DNA of 64,000 nucleotides, from NCBI GenBank assembly GCA_963575745.1, contig CAUYUJ010016158.1:72501-136500 (forward strand), given 5' to 3'. The notes under the pieces are model-generated. The model was not told the DNA's origin. It did no database searches and worked only from the letters and a program-made list of their open reading frames with translations. The translations under genes and the position numbers were made by a program. The DNA comes from Prorocentrum cordatum. Taxonomy: Eukaryota; Sar; Dinophyceae; Prorocentrales; Prorocentraceae. Shown piece after piece: positions 52,221 to 61,416 of the stretch (position 1 is its first letter; every line of letters starts with the position of its first letter).

Positions 52221-53580
52221 GTGGGCGCCGGGGCCGAGGAAGGCGTCGATTTCTCCGCGCCGAGGCGATTGTTGAAGCAGTTTGGGCGAAACCTCGATTG
52301 TGCATCCCAGGCCGTCCTTCGTAACGCCCGCGCGGCGGGATTCTGGGCAGACGCTCGCCTGTTCGGGGCCGGGTGCGCCGCCTGCGCCTTGCATCCCAGG
52401 CGCGGGCTGCAGCCTGGGGCGCCCGTGCACCGCTTCTGGCAGTGCGCGGCCATCCATGCCCTGGACGATGCTGCTGTCCAGGCCACAGAGTCTCTCGCTC
52501 CGATTGTGATCGCGGAGAATTCCTCGCTCCCCTACCTGTGGCGTCGTGGGCTGATGTTTCTTGACCAGGTCGTAAATGGTCTGCCTGCCCTTCTCCCGTC
52601 GGCCTGGGCCATTGGAGCTCTCCAAGGGGCCCTTCCTATGACGGATCGGGAGGTGGTGAGACTAAGGATTGGAGACCAAGGAGGCGTGGGTGGAGTGCTG
52701 TTATGCTTCATGTCAACGAAGCTGAAGTGGCTGCTGGTATTTTTAGTACACTGCCGCCGCCCTGTCAGAGCTTCCCGCGTTCTTGGCTCTTCGCCCTGCT
52801 GATGGTGCTCACAGGCACGGGAGGTGATACGCTGGTGTTCCCTGACTGCCTTCCCCCGGTGCAGAGCTTTCGGGAAGCTCCCGAGCATGTCGCGAGGAGT
52901 AAAAGTATCATGCTGGACCTGTGGGCTCGTGTGTGGCATCGTCTCGGGATGCGCCCGGGCCAGGTTGATCTCTGCTGGGCGAAATCCCCGGGCCCCAGGC
53001 ACAAGTCGATAATATGCATATCTCGAAAATGGAGCTCATTTTGAATAATGCAGCTGACCAGTGTGCTGGCGAAGACGCCCGAAGGGGTCAGTTGGGAGAA
53101 CAGAATATCCTCGCTGGCCGCGATGCGGACGCTCTTCCGGAGAGGGTACTGTTGCGCCTCCTTGCCATTCAGCGCGAAGTGTTTCTCACCTGCTCTCGCG
53201 AGGCCCCCTTCCCCAAGGTCTCTCGGCTGCTGGCCGCGGGTCATGGCGCCACTCGCCTCAGTGCTCTGTTTCGGTGTTCTCGGTGCTCTCGTCCCTCCTC
53301 TCGGGAGGGGCCCTTGTCTCAGTTTTGGCAGCAGGTTTGTGTCCCAGCCAGGTTTCAGGGGAAAGGGCTCCCCATGCGGAGATGGACCCGCGCGACGAGC
53401 CGCCCGCGCTGTCCGTGGCGGGCACCACGAGTCGCACGCCCTGGCGACCTGCCAGGGTGTGTTGTATTGTCTCGCGCGTGGGTCTTTCGGCGTCGATCCA
53501 GCCCGTGAGTTGTCAACGGGCCGCGTTCGAGGGAGGCTTTGTCCTGATTGTCTCGGGGGCTCCCTCCCAAGTCAGGTATG
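52221..53580 (+). pseudogene. LINE-C Cys/His segment, RNase H and C-terminus
   Basis: The 52,221-52,802 frame has GAGCAACALHPRRGLQPGAP then VHRFWQCAAIHA, a C-x2-C…H-x3-C motif. RNase H parts follow in other frames: TLVFPDCLPPVQSF, SIMLDLWARVWHRLGMRPGQ, VDLCWAKSP (where a His is expected after KS) and ILAGRDADALPERV, which stands where GN-x2-AD is usual. LATCQGVLYCLARGSFGVDP near 53,450 is the degraded C-terminal Cys motif. Frames change at least four times. Confidence 0.6.
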
Positions 53581-55004
53581 AGTTCCCCCGTGCGGGGGTG
53601 AGTGTTACGTGCGCCCAGGCATGCTTGCCCTTGGTCACCGCATTCCACGCAATCGCAATCGCCGGCTTGTGGGTGTCAGGGAACTCCGAGGAAACTCCTG
53701 CTCCTCCTTTTCCTCCTCCTTCATCCCCTCCCCCCCTCCCCTCCCCCGCCCCCTCCTCGTCGTCCTCCTTCTCCCCTTCCCCCTCCTCCTTTTCCTCCTC
53801 CTCCTCCTCCTCCTCCAAAGTCTCCCCCCGTCGTGCCGCAATCCGCCCCGGGCCCCGTGAAGGGGGCCCGAGGTCGTGCCCCCCGCCACCCCCCGCTTGC
53901 CCCGAGGCATGTGCGGCGCGGCGCAGACGGCCGCCTTCGTGAGCCTCGCGTCGGACCCCAACGAGGATTGACCGCCTCCCCCTCCTCCTCCTCCTCCTCC
54001 TCTCCTCCTCTCCTCTCTCCTCCTCCCTCCTCCTCCTCCTCCTCCTCCTCCTCCTCCTCCTCCTCCTCCTCCTTCCTCCTCCCCCCCTCTTTTCTCATGG
54101 TCAACGTACCACGAAAGGTGGCGGCCTGGTCCAGCCCCCCAAAAGGCCCGAAAGCACCCCGAGCCCTCGCCCCAAAAGGGTCCCCCGACGGTCGCAGGAG
54201 GCTCCAGAGCCCCCGATCGCCTCCCCAAGCAGAAGTCCAGGAGGCGTCGTAGTCGTCCGCCGTCCGTCGTCGTCCGTCGTCGGTCGCGCGTCGTCGGTCG
54301 CCCGTCGTCGGCGGGGATCGGCACCACCCAAACATACTTTTGGTGTGCGCGCGTCTGTCCCGCAAGGGCGACACGCATGTTCAGAAAACTTTTGTTGTAA
54401 GCTCCGTGGCGGGGGCCATGGGCCATGCCGCTCCAGTGCTAGTTGCGCGTGTTGGACGCACGCTTCCAATACCAGCACACCGTACCAGTGTGTCCTACTG
54501 CGTCCCTGAGGATTTCAGGGACCACATGGAGGACGGGCACAAGGTCCAGCCGCGCGCAGAGGGGGGCTTGGGGAGGGGGGAGGTTTTTTAGGAACACCCC
54601 TGCTTGTTAGAAGGCGCGTGCCTCATCTGGAGATGTGAGGCCAGCGCCTTCTAACAAGCAACCTCCTTTTAGGAAGCGTCCCCCCTCCCCCTACTTACTT
54701 ATACGGTAGGTTCATGCGGCGAAGGCGTTCAAGGTTGAATCCTGCGAGCGGCACCGAAGGACAGGGCAACGACGCTGGACCCGACGGAATCTAACCTGGA
54801 ACGATCGGGGCTGCGATCGTTTCGAGCTTGAACGATCGACGCGGTGTCAGAAACCTTTGCGCGCGCCGACGCCGCACGAACCTACCGTTCGCGCCGCTAA
54901 GAGGTCTCGAGCAGGGGATCAACTACAGAATTGATGTACCCCAAAATTGAGTTCCCCGTCGAGTCTGCAAACAAGCGCGTGGAATTATCCGTGCATGCGC
55001 GACC
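53581..55004. other. No gene identified; CTC tracts and a hairpin family member
   Basis: 53,700-53,815 and 53,975-54,085 are CTC/TCC tracts. 54,250-54,310 is a CGTCGTCCGTCGTCGG-type repeat. 54,700-54,930 has small inverted words around CGATCG. The long frames through the CTC tracts are low-complexity. Confidence 0.6.
54601..54660. repeat. 17-bp perfect hairpin, family 2 copy 2
   Basis: TGCTTGTTAGAAGGCGC (54,601-54,617) pairs exactly with GCGCCTTCTAACAAGCA (54,644-54,660). An inner 6-bp stem GCCTCA/TGAGGC sits in the loop. Flanks AGGAACACCCC and CTCCTTTTAGGAAG match the layout of the 34,441-34,530 element. Confidence 0.9.
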
Positions 55005-55184
55005 ATGGCACGTCTTGGTTTACAGGTGCGACGGACGAGCCGCTCTTTCGGGGTGCGTGGCTCAGCTCTGCAGCTGCTCCCCTGCTCGAAGGTCGTGGAG
55101 CCCCTCCTGCAGGGCGGGGGCCGACGCGGCGAGCAGGTGCGCTGGGGCTTCTTCGCGGTGTACGACGGCCACGGAGGGCGGCAG
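55005..55184 (+). CDS. PP2C-type protein phosphatase, first visible exon
   Basis: The frame gives KVVEPLLQGGGRRGEQ then VRWGFFAVYDGHGGRQ. FFAVYDGHGG is the hallmark metal-binding motif of PPM/PP2C Ser/Thr phosphatases; the Asp and Gly of DGHGG bind the catalytic metals. The reading fails after CAG 55,184 (low-complexity GGGGGED), and the family continues in frame at 57,094. The 5' limit is uncertain: an ATG at 55,005 opens the frame, but CTGCTCGAAG near 55,091 or TTTACAG at 55,025 could be an acceptor. The upstream part of the family (the MED motif) is not recognised. Confidence 0.7.
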
Positions 55185-57093
55185 GAGGCCGCTCCGGCGG
55201 GCGGGGGGGGGGGCGAGGATCGAGGGCTTCGAGGCCTGCTGGGGCGCCGCGGGCATCCCGCGCGGAGGCGAGGATCGAGCCTCCAACGAGGAGGGGGGGA
55301 TCGAGGATAGGCTTTTTGCCCAACCCTTCTGCGTCTGGGTTCTCGTTTTGGATCGAGCAGTGCGGCCTCCCTTCTCCCTCCTCCTCCTCCCCGGCCCCCT
55401 TCTCGCCTCTCCTGTGCGTCTGGTGGCTTGCCCGTGGGGCCTGCGAAGTGTGAAGCTGGCATGCCTTGCTGCGATCTGCGAACCTGCCGCCACTTTCGAA
55501 GGCTGCTGGGGGGCCAGCATAGTGATACCTCGCCATCCCTGGGGCGCTGCGATCTGCGAGACTATCGCCATTTTCGAGGGCTGCTGGGGGTGGCAGCATA
55601 GTTGGTACTCGCCGCAGACTCAGATTCGACCTCGCCATCCCTGGGGGTTGCGATCTGCGAAACTGTCGCCACCTTCGAGGGCTGCTGGGGGGCCAGCATA
55701 GTGGGTATTCACCGCAGACTTCAATTAGACCTTGCCATCACTGGGGGTTGCGATCTGCCAAACTGCCGCCACGTTCGAGGGCCGCTTGGGGGTCGGTATA
55801 GTGGGTTACCCGCCGCGGACTCCGACTAGGTCTCGCCATCCCTGGGGGGCTGCGATCTTCGAATCTGCCGCCCTCTTCGAGAGCTGCGCGGCGGGCAGCA
55901 TAGTGGGTAACTCGCCGCACATTCAGATTAGACCTCGCCATCCCTGGGGCGCTGCTGCGATCTGCGAGACTATCGCCATTTTCGAGGGCTGCTGGGTGGC
56001 CAACATAGTTGGTACTCGCCGCAGACTCAGATTCGACCTCGCCATCCCTGGGGGTTGCGATCTGCGAAACTGTCGCCACTTTCGAGGGCTGCTGGGGGGG
56101 GCAGCATAGTGGGTACTCACCGCAGGCTCAGATTCGACCTCGCCATCCTTGAGGGGCTGCGATCTGCCAAACTGTCGCCAGTTTCGAAGGTTGCTGGAGG
56201 GGCCAGCGGGGTGAAGCACCACCCAGACCCAGATTAGACCTCGCCATCCCTGGGGGGCTGCGATCTGCGAGACTATCGCCGATTTCGAGGGCTGCTAGGG
56301 GGTTCAGCGGAGTGAGGCACCGCCGCAGACTCCGACTAGGCCTCGCCATCCCTGTGGGGCTGCGACCTGCCAAACTGTCGCCGATTTCGAGGGCTGCTGG
56401 GGGGTTCAGCAGAGCGAGGCACCACCGAGACTCAGACAAGACCTCGCCATCCCTGGGGGGCTGCGATCTGCGAAACTGTGGCCACTTTTGAGGGCTGCTG
56501 AGGGTCCAGCGGGGCGCTGTCGCGGGCCGTCCGCAGACCTGGCGGCGCGCTTTCGAGCGTTTAGCTCTCGCATTGGAAAGTGCAGGAAGGAAGCAGGGAA
56601 GCTGGCGGGCGAGCTAGGCTTCGCTCGCTTCTTGCACTAACTGCAAACCAGTTTAATATTTTTGGTCGAGCGCCTCAGCGTTATGGCGCAGGCAGCGCTG
56701 CATTTTCAACGCACCACCTACAAAAGCAACACTCTTCGGTCTCCTCCCGTCACTTTCGTCGTCGTCCTCTGCCCCCTGCCACCTTCTCTCTGCTGCTGCC
56801 GCGCTGACGGTTCGGCCCCCCGTGCGCCCTTGTTCTGCCTTCCGTTTCCGCCCCCACGTCCTCTTCGTCTTTCTGTTGTTATACTGTGAATCGTGCCACG
56901 TGAGCGCACCCCATGTAGCTTGCACAACAAATAACGGCGCCTGTACTGTCATTGTCGTGGCAAATTTGGGCCGACTCCTCTTATCACTTGATGCAAATGG
57001 ATTGGGTACTTCTCAGGGTCGTTTTTTGGGGGGAGGAGGAGGAGGAGGAGGAGGAGGAGGAAGAGGAGGAGGCTGCCTGCATGCCCTGGCGAG
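55185..57093 (+). other. Predicted PP2C intron (GA...AG, 1.9 kb)
   Basis: Bounded by GGGCGGCAG|GAGGCC and CTGGCGAG|GTGGAC. Both exon ends are phase 0. The donor is GA, one of the non-canonical donors known in dinoflagellates. AG|G-type identity at both junctions leaves one or two bases of ambiguity. It contains the 103-bp satellite and a GGA tract at its 3' end. Confidence 0.55.
55440..56520 (+). repeat. 103-bp tandem satellite (about 10 units) inside the predicted PP2C intron
   Basis: The unit reads CTCGCCATCCCTGGGGGGCT, GCGATCTGCGAAACTGTCGC, CACTTTCGAGGGCTGCTGGG, GGGCCAGCATAGTGGGTACT, CGCCGCAGACTCAGATTCGAC. Copies differ by substitutions and small indels. Open frames on either strand are by-products. 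Confidence 0.95.
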
Positions 57094-57210
57094 GTGGACT
57101 ACTGCGAGAAGAAGCTGCACGACGTCGTCCTCGCCGAGCTGCGCGCGATGGTCCCCGGCCCGAACTGTCAGGAGGGCGTGAAGGCCGCCCTCGCCTCGGC
57201 CTTCAAGAAG
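57094..57210 (+). CDS. PP2C-type protein phosphatase, second visible exon
   Basis: The 39 codons VDYCEKKLHDVVLAELRAMV then PGPNCQEGVKAALASAFKK match the helix that follows the DGHGG motif in PP2C enzymes (A-x-Y/C-x4-LH…AF-K-D). Joined to the first exon this gives …DGHGGRQ-VDYCEKKLHD, a natural family sequence. The next family residues (TD…, then the GCTA block) are not found immediately downstream. The exon probably ends AAG|GCCGGT, a GC donor. The remaining exons are beyond my detection, so the gene may be incomplete or a pseudogene. Confidence 0.7.
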
Positions 57211-58109
57211 GCCGGTGGCCGTCGTCGTTGTCGTCGTCGTTGTCTGGGATGCTTCGCCAGATGTCCTTGATCTCGCCAGGCTTCCCGAGTCTCGCTGGAA
57301 ACGGAGGCCTCCTTGGGGAGGCTCCGGGGGCCGGTTTTTCTAAGGATGTCCCACGCGAGGTCGCCAGTAGCTTGGAATTCGTCGACAGATTCGCCGGATT
57401 TCCTGGACATCGCGGGAAACGCAACAGGAGGGTCTCTGAAAGCCTCCTTGGGGCGGCTTTACGGAACTGTTTTTCTGAGGATGTCGTCGTCGTCATCTTC
57501 GCAGTCGTCGCCGGAGGGATGAGGGGGTTGGGGGCGGAGGGAGGAGGATGAGGAGGGGTGGGGGGAGGAGGAAGGAAGGACGGCGGAGGAGGCGGATGAC
57601 GGAAGAGTAAGTACGCGGGATGGGGAGGAGGAGGAGGAGGCTGAGGAGGAGGAGGAGGGCGAGTTAGAGGAGGAGGAGGAGGAGGAGGAGGAGGAGGAGG
57701 AGGAGCAGGAGGAGGAGGAGGAGGAGGAGCAGGTCAGGGCAGATGGACTTTTTTTCGAGGTGGAGGAGGGTGCGGAGGATGAGGACGACAAGACAAGACA
57801 AGACCATTTGCGAGCCAGTGGTCTGATGCCATGATTCCACGACGCTGGCACAGCATGCATGACATGTGCAACATGGAACGGCTCGGTGAGCGCTGTGAGT
57901 AGCGCGTGACCGGCGGCTCCGCGGGGCGGGATTCCTCTTTGCCCCGAGAGGGGGCCCACACCTGGGGAAGACGGGCCCCCACGTGGCCTTGCAGGGGCAC
58001 TTTATCCCCCTTGGAGCGTTGAGGCACGAGTCACGAGGTCGCAGCCTCAGCACTGCAACAGCTGTTGACCCCGAGGTTAGGGGGACGAGCATTGGCATAT
58101 AACATGATG
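57211..58109. other. No gene identified; GGA tracts
   Basis: 57,220-57,530 has short CGTCGT runs and two similar GGAGGCTCC/GGATGTC segments. 57,540-57,735 is a GGA tract. The rest is unique-looking DNA with no exon found, although further PP2C exons would be expected in this direction. Confidence 0.5.
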
Positions 58110-58246
58110 ACTCGGAGGTCCGCGCGGATTTCTCGGATCGGCGCTGGGGCCCCCTGGCGGCGCCTCCGGCAGCGCCCCCGGCGCGCTCCGCGCGCCAGGG
58201 AGGGGGGTCCAGCGCGGATCCAAGAAATCCACTCGGACATCCGAGT
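58110..58246. mobile_element. MITE-like element, copy 2 (137 bp)
   Basis: The termini ACTCGGAGGTCCGCGCGGAT and, in reverse complement, ACTCGGATGTCCGAGTGGAT form ~30-bp imperfect inverted repeats. The interior (GGGGCCCCCTGGCGGCGCC… AGGGGGGTCCAGCGCGGAT) aligns with copy 1 at 34,167-34,299. The outermost bases differ between the copies, so the ends diverge more than the subterminal GCGGATTTCTCGGATC. Confidence 0.75.
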
Positions 58247-58254
58247 TGTGATGT

Positions 58255-58800
58255 TTATGTCGTTGTCCGTTCTCCTAGTGTTGACATGGACGCATCACTG
58301 GGGGACGGAGCAGGGGGCGGAGCGAACAGGGGAGCGGAGGAAGGTGACCGAGAACGGGGGGGATGGGAGAGTTCACTAGCCATTAGACGAACCTGGGAGG
58401 CCCTTTGAAGCAGGTTAGTCGTATCAAGACTGGGCTCCACGGGGGTTCCCGTCTGATAAAACATGAAGAACTCTCCCGAACTGTGCTCCAAAATTGGCTG
58501 GTGAGTGCGAGACTGGAGGCTGGTGAAAGCGGCGTCATTCAAAGTCCCTGTGCTCAGCATCTCAAGCATCCTCTGAGACCCCGCAATCGAGACGAGTGTG
58601 ACTACTTTTCCTTGCTGCTGCTGCTGCCTGCGCTGCCCTTCATGCCGACTTGCGTCTGCACCGCCTCGCGAGAAAGTCTGATCTGAGCCAACATCTTCTT
58701 CGAGTCTCTCTCCACTGCCACTGCTTTGAGCTCGCCTCCCTGCTCACCACCGACACGCAACGATTCCGACAACAAGGATTCCTCTCCGACCCTCCTTCCC
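58255..58800 (-). pseudogene. Unidentified protein-coding remnant
   Basis: Two minus-strand frames look protein-like and appear to be one protein broken near 58,600. The upstream part reads EESLLSESLRVGGEQGGELK then MLAQIRLSREAVQTQVGMKG. The downstream part reads VVTLVSIAGSQRMLEMLSTG then FFMFYQTGTPVEPSLDTTNL and ends in a Ser/Pro-rich tail. A CTG/CAG run (poly-Gln or poly-Ser) lies at the break. No family is recognised. A splice event at the CAG-rich stretch is an alternative to a frameshift. Confidence 0.35.
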
Positions 58801-59640
58801 TCCCCCTTCTATGCAGCATTTTTTGTGTGCCCCGCATGCATGCTCCGCCCCACGCAACAATATTTGTGTCGGGCCTGTCCCTCTACAGGAGTGTCAAAAA
58901 TAGTGCAAAAATAATATGGGGACGATTTTTGGAGTATTTTGTTTGACCATTTTTGAATATTTTTGGATGGGTTTCATTTTTCGCCCCAAATCCGCCCTGT
59001 AGGGGGACATGCCCGACCTAAAACAATTACACCAGAGAAAAACCCGAATCAGTGGATGGTTTTCGTTGAGGAGATCGACCAGGAACCCGGGAGCCCGGGA
59101 ACCCAGAACCCACCGAAATCGGCTCGGAAGTAATAGCCGGGATCCCGGGAACCCGGGAAACCGGGAACCCAGCCTGCTACTAAAATCGGCATCACCTTCA
59201 GTGCAAGCACATATTCGGGAAAATACCACAAAAATAGTCAGGGAACGATTCTTAGAGTATTTTTGTTTTGGCTATTTTGGAGGACCTTTGAATCTGTTCA
59301 ATTTTTCGCCCAAAATCCGCCCTGTAGGGGGACACGCCCGACCTAGGCGGGGGCCACGGCCTGGCTCACCCCTGGCCGCCAGCAGGCCCGGAGGAGCTCG
59401 CTCCCTCTCGCTCGCCCTGCCGTTAGCTGCCCCGCTGCACACCACGGCCCGAGGCAGTTGTTGGGGCTTCCGCGATCCCCCTCCCCTCCCCTTTCTCCTC
59501 CTCCCCCTCTCCGCCTCCTCCTCCTCCTCCCCCTCCTCCTCCCTCCTCCTCCCCCTCCTCCTCCTCCTCCTCCTCCTCATCCTCCTCCTCCTCCTCCTCT
59601 TCTGTCGGTGGGTTTCAGCATCCTGACCCGCTTTCCAGCT
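58801..59640. other. No gene seen; paired ~125-bp direct repeats
   Basis: 58,896-59,021 and 59,222-59,347 are similar copies running from CAAAAATAGT…ACGATT through TTTTTCGCC…AATCCGCCCTGTAGGGGGAC to GCCCGACCTA. Between them 59,080-59,175 has CCCGGGAACCC words. 59,490-59,600 is a CTC tract. Confidence 0.8.
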
Positions 59641-59669
59641 CGCCGCTGGTACTTCGTGTTCGCCGAGAT

Positions 59670-59966
59670 GTGGACTCCAAACATCGCCAATTAGCTATGT
59701 CTATGGGCAAGGTCAGGGCTGCGATGACGGACTTGCTCAAACCCCGTGGATATGACGTGTTCAGCAACGGGCTTGGCGGCTGCATATACATCTTAAGGAA
59801 GAAGGACGACCCAGTTTCGCTCGCGCAGCTGCGCACGGTGGACGACGGGGACAAGATTGAGATGAAGTTCGAGCTCGATGTCCTTAGAGAGTTCGGGGCC
59901 CACCAGCGCGCCGAGGCCTTCCGCGAGGCCGCCGCCATCCAGCTTCGGCAGCCCTTTAGGCGCTGA
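59670..59966 (+). CDS. Unidentified exon-like ORF upstream of LINE-D
   Basis: The frame (open from about 59,628) reads SKHRQLAMSMGKVRAAMTDL then LKPRGYDVFSNGLGGCIYIL, RKKDDPVSLAQLRTVDDGDK and IEMKFELDVLREFGAHQRAE. The composition is balanced and protein-like. It follows a CTC tract ending near TTTCAG (59,619), compatible with an acceptor site, and stops at 59,966. The GTG at 59,670 is not a credible start; ATG codons follow at about 59,697 and 59,703. I recognise no family. It may be a host exon, or a first ORF associated with LINE-D. Confidence 0.4.
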   Translation: MDSKHRQLAMSMGKVRAAMTDLLKPRGYDVFSNGLGGCIYILRKKDDPVSLAQLRTVDDGDKIEMKFELDVLREFGAHQRAEAFREAAAIQLRQPFRR

Positions 59967-60149
59967 AGCAGGCTGTCTTCCGCTCGAGCGGCCTTTGGCC
60001 GCCGCGGGGCGATTCCTTTTGCCCCCTCGCGCTCTTGCTGTGCAGGGGGCGACATTGGTGTTGCTAGTTCCTCTCTTCCCCCTCTAATTATCTTCCCTTC
60101 GCCCCGCGTGGGTCCTTGTCGATCTGCAGCTGAAACACTCACGGTCTCT

Positions 60150-60945
60150 TTTGCAGTGTCCGCCAGGCCTCCTGGCGCGCCGGTGCTAGGAATCAGACGT
60201 TCCTCTCTCTGGCCCGGAAGTTCCAGATTATCTGCGGGCAGGAAACGCGCGGTCATCTTGGTGATATTGGAGAGCTCCTCAGGGAGCTGGATGGGCCCCG
60301 TCCTGGGCACGACATCGGTTTTTCTATGTTTGAGGATTCTCGAGGAGAAGGCGGGGTGGTCACTGTCCTGGGTCCTCAGATCAGGAAGCTATTCGCCTCA
60401 GTTCATCATCATGGGCTGGTTACGGGACGGGTTATTCAGACTTATTGTTCGGGCCCTGCAGGTAACCTCACGGTTTTCAATGTCCACCTCCCCAACACGA
60501 GCGACGCGCTTGCGGCTTACTCGACTGCGTTGAGGGCGATCCGCTCGGCCTACGATGCCGCACATGAATCGCATCGGATTCTCATAGGCGACTTCAACTT
60601 TGCATTCGAGGAGGAGGGGAGGATGAAGGGTGACGGCAGTGGATGGTCATGCGGTGACCGCCCTCATTCGCGCCTCCTCCACATTGCTTCCAACGGTTAC
60701 TGAAGTACATCAGGAGTGCGACACGCGGAGAGAGCTCCGAGACGGCATCATCGTCCACACTTCTAGGTTGGACAGAGTGTATACGTCCCTGCCGCAGGCC
60801 ATCCTGAGAGATTATGATATCCGCAGTGGGGCGGGCGGCAAGCTCATGCCTAGGTCGCCGAGCGGCCACATCCCGATCTTTGCTCTGTTCCCCCCCGTCT
60901 GCCCGTCTGCTGAGTTCCCCACGGGCCCCCAATCATATCTGTAAG
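60150..60945 (+). pseudogene. LINE-D endonuclease, frameshifted
   Basis: The first frame reads VRQASWRAGARNQTFLSLAR, KFQIICGQETRGHLGDIG (catalytic Glu of QET) and ends after RILIGDFNFAFEEEGR (the GDFN motif). A frame change near 60,620 leads to the 60,630-60,944 frame with SRLDRVYTSLPQAILRDYDI and PSGHIPIFALF, where the usual SDH has become SGH. The His is kept but its partner Asp is lost. The N-terminal Asn motif is not identified. Confidence 0.75.
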
Positions 60946-61416
60946 CATCCTGAATTTGCCAACCACCTAGAGCAACTGCTTGCCGAACTAGATCATGATT
61001 GCCCGCATTTATTTGTCTTGGGATCGTCTGGGTACGATTAAATCATATGTGTTTGTCACTATGAAGCACGTTCGAGGGTATATCGAGACGATCCCAGCTG
61101 CCACGGTAGAGCTGAAGCATCACTGGACCATGCACGCGCAGAGAGGTTGGATTCCTGGGAGGGAGCGGGTGATTGTGGAAGCGCTGAAGGCCGATCCTAC
61201 CCTTGACATGCATTCCGACATGACGAGCTTTAGGTGCACGAACGTCGCTGGCCTGCGTGCTCTCATTAGATGTATCCAGATGCAGCTGCATGGCCAGGAG
61301 AATATGGAAATTGAACACTCCGAGGCAGACCCCAAGACGAGAAACACAACCAGGCCAGGGTTCAGAGGTATCAGGAGCTTTGGAGGCGCTTTCGAAGTCG
61401 TACGCATGTTACGTGC

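Larger units (their letters stand above)
49070..53580 (+). mobile_element. LINE-C: decayed non-LTR retrotransposon (EN-RT-RNase H)
   Basis: Coding pieces appear in order across three frames: EN, linker, RT with intact YVDD, a Cys/His segment, RNase H and a C-terminal Cys motif. The layout matches LINE-A, not LINE-B/D. A C homopolymer of about 23 bases near 50,647-50,669 and several frame changes break it. No spliced-leader relic or target-site duplication was found, so the ends are approximate. Confidence 0.75.
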
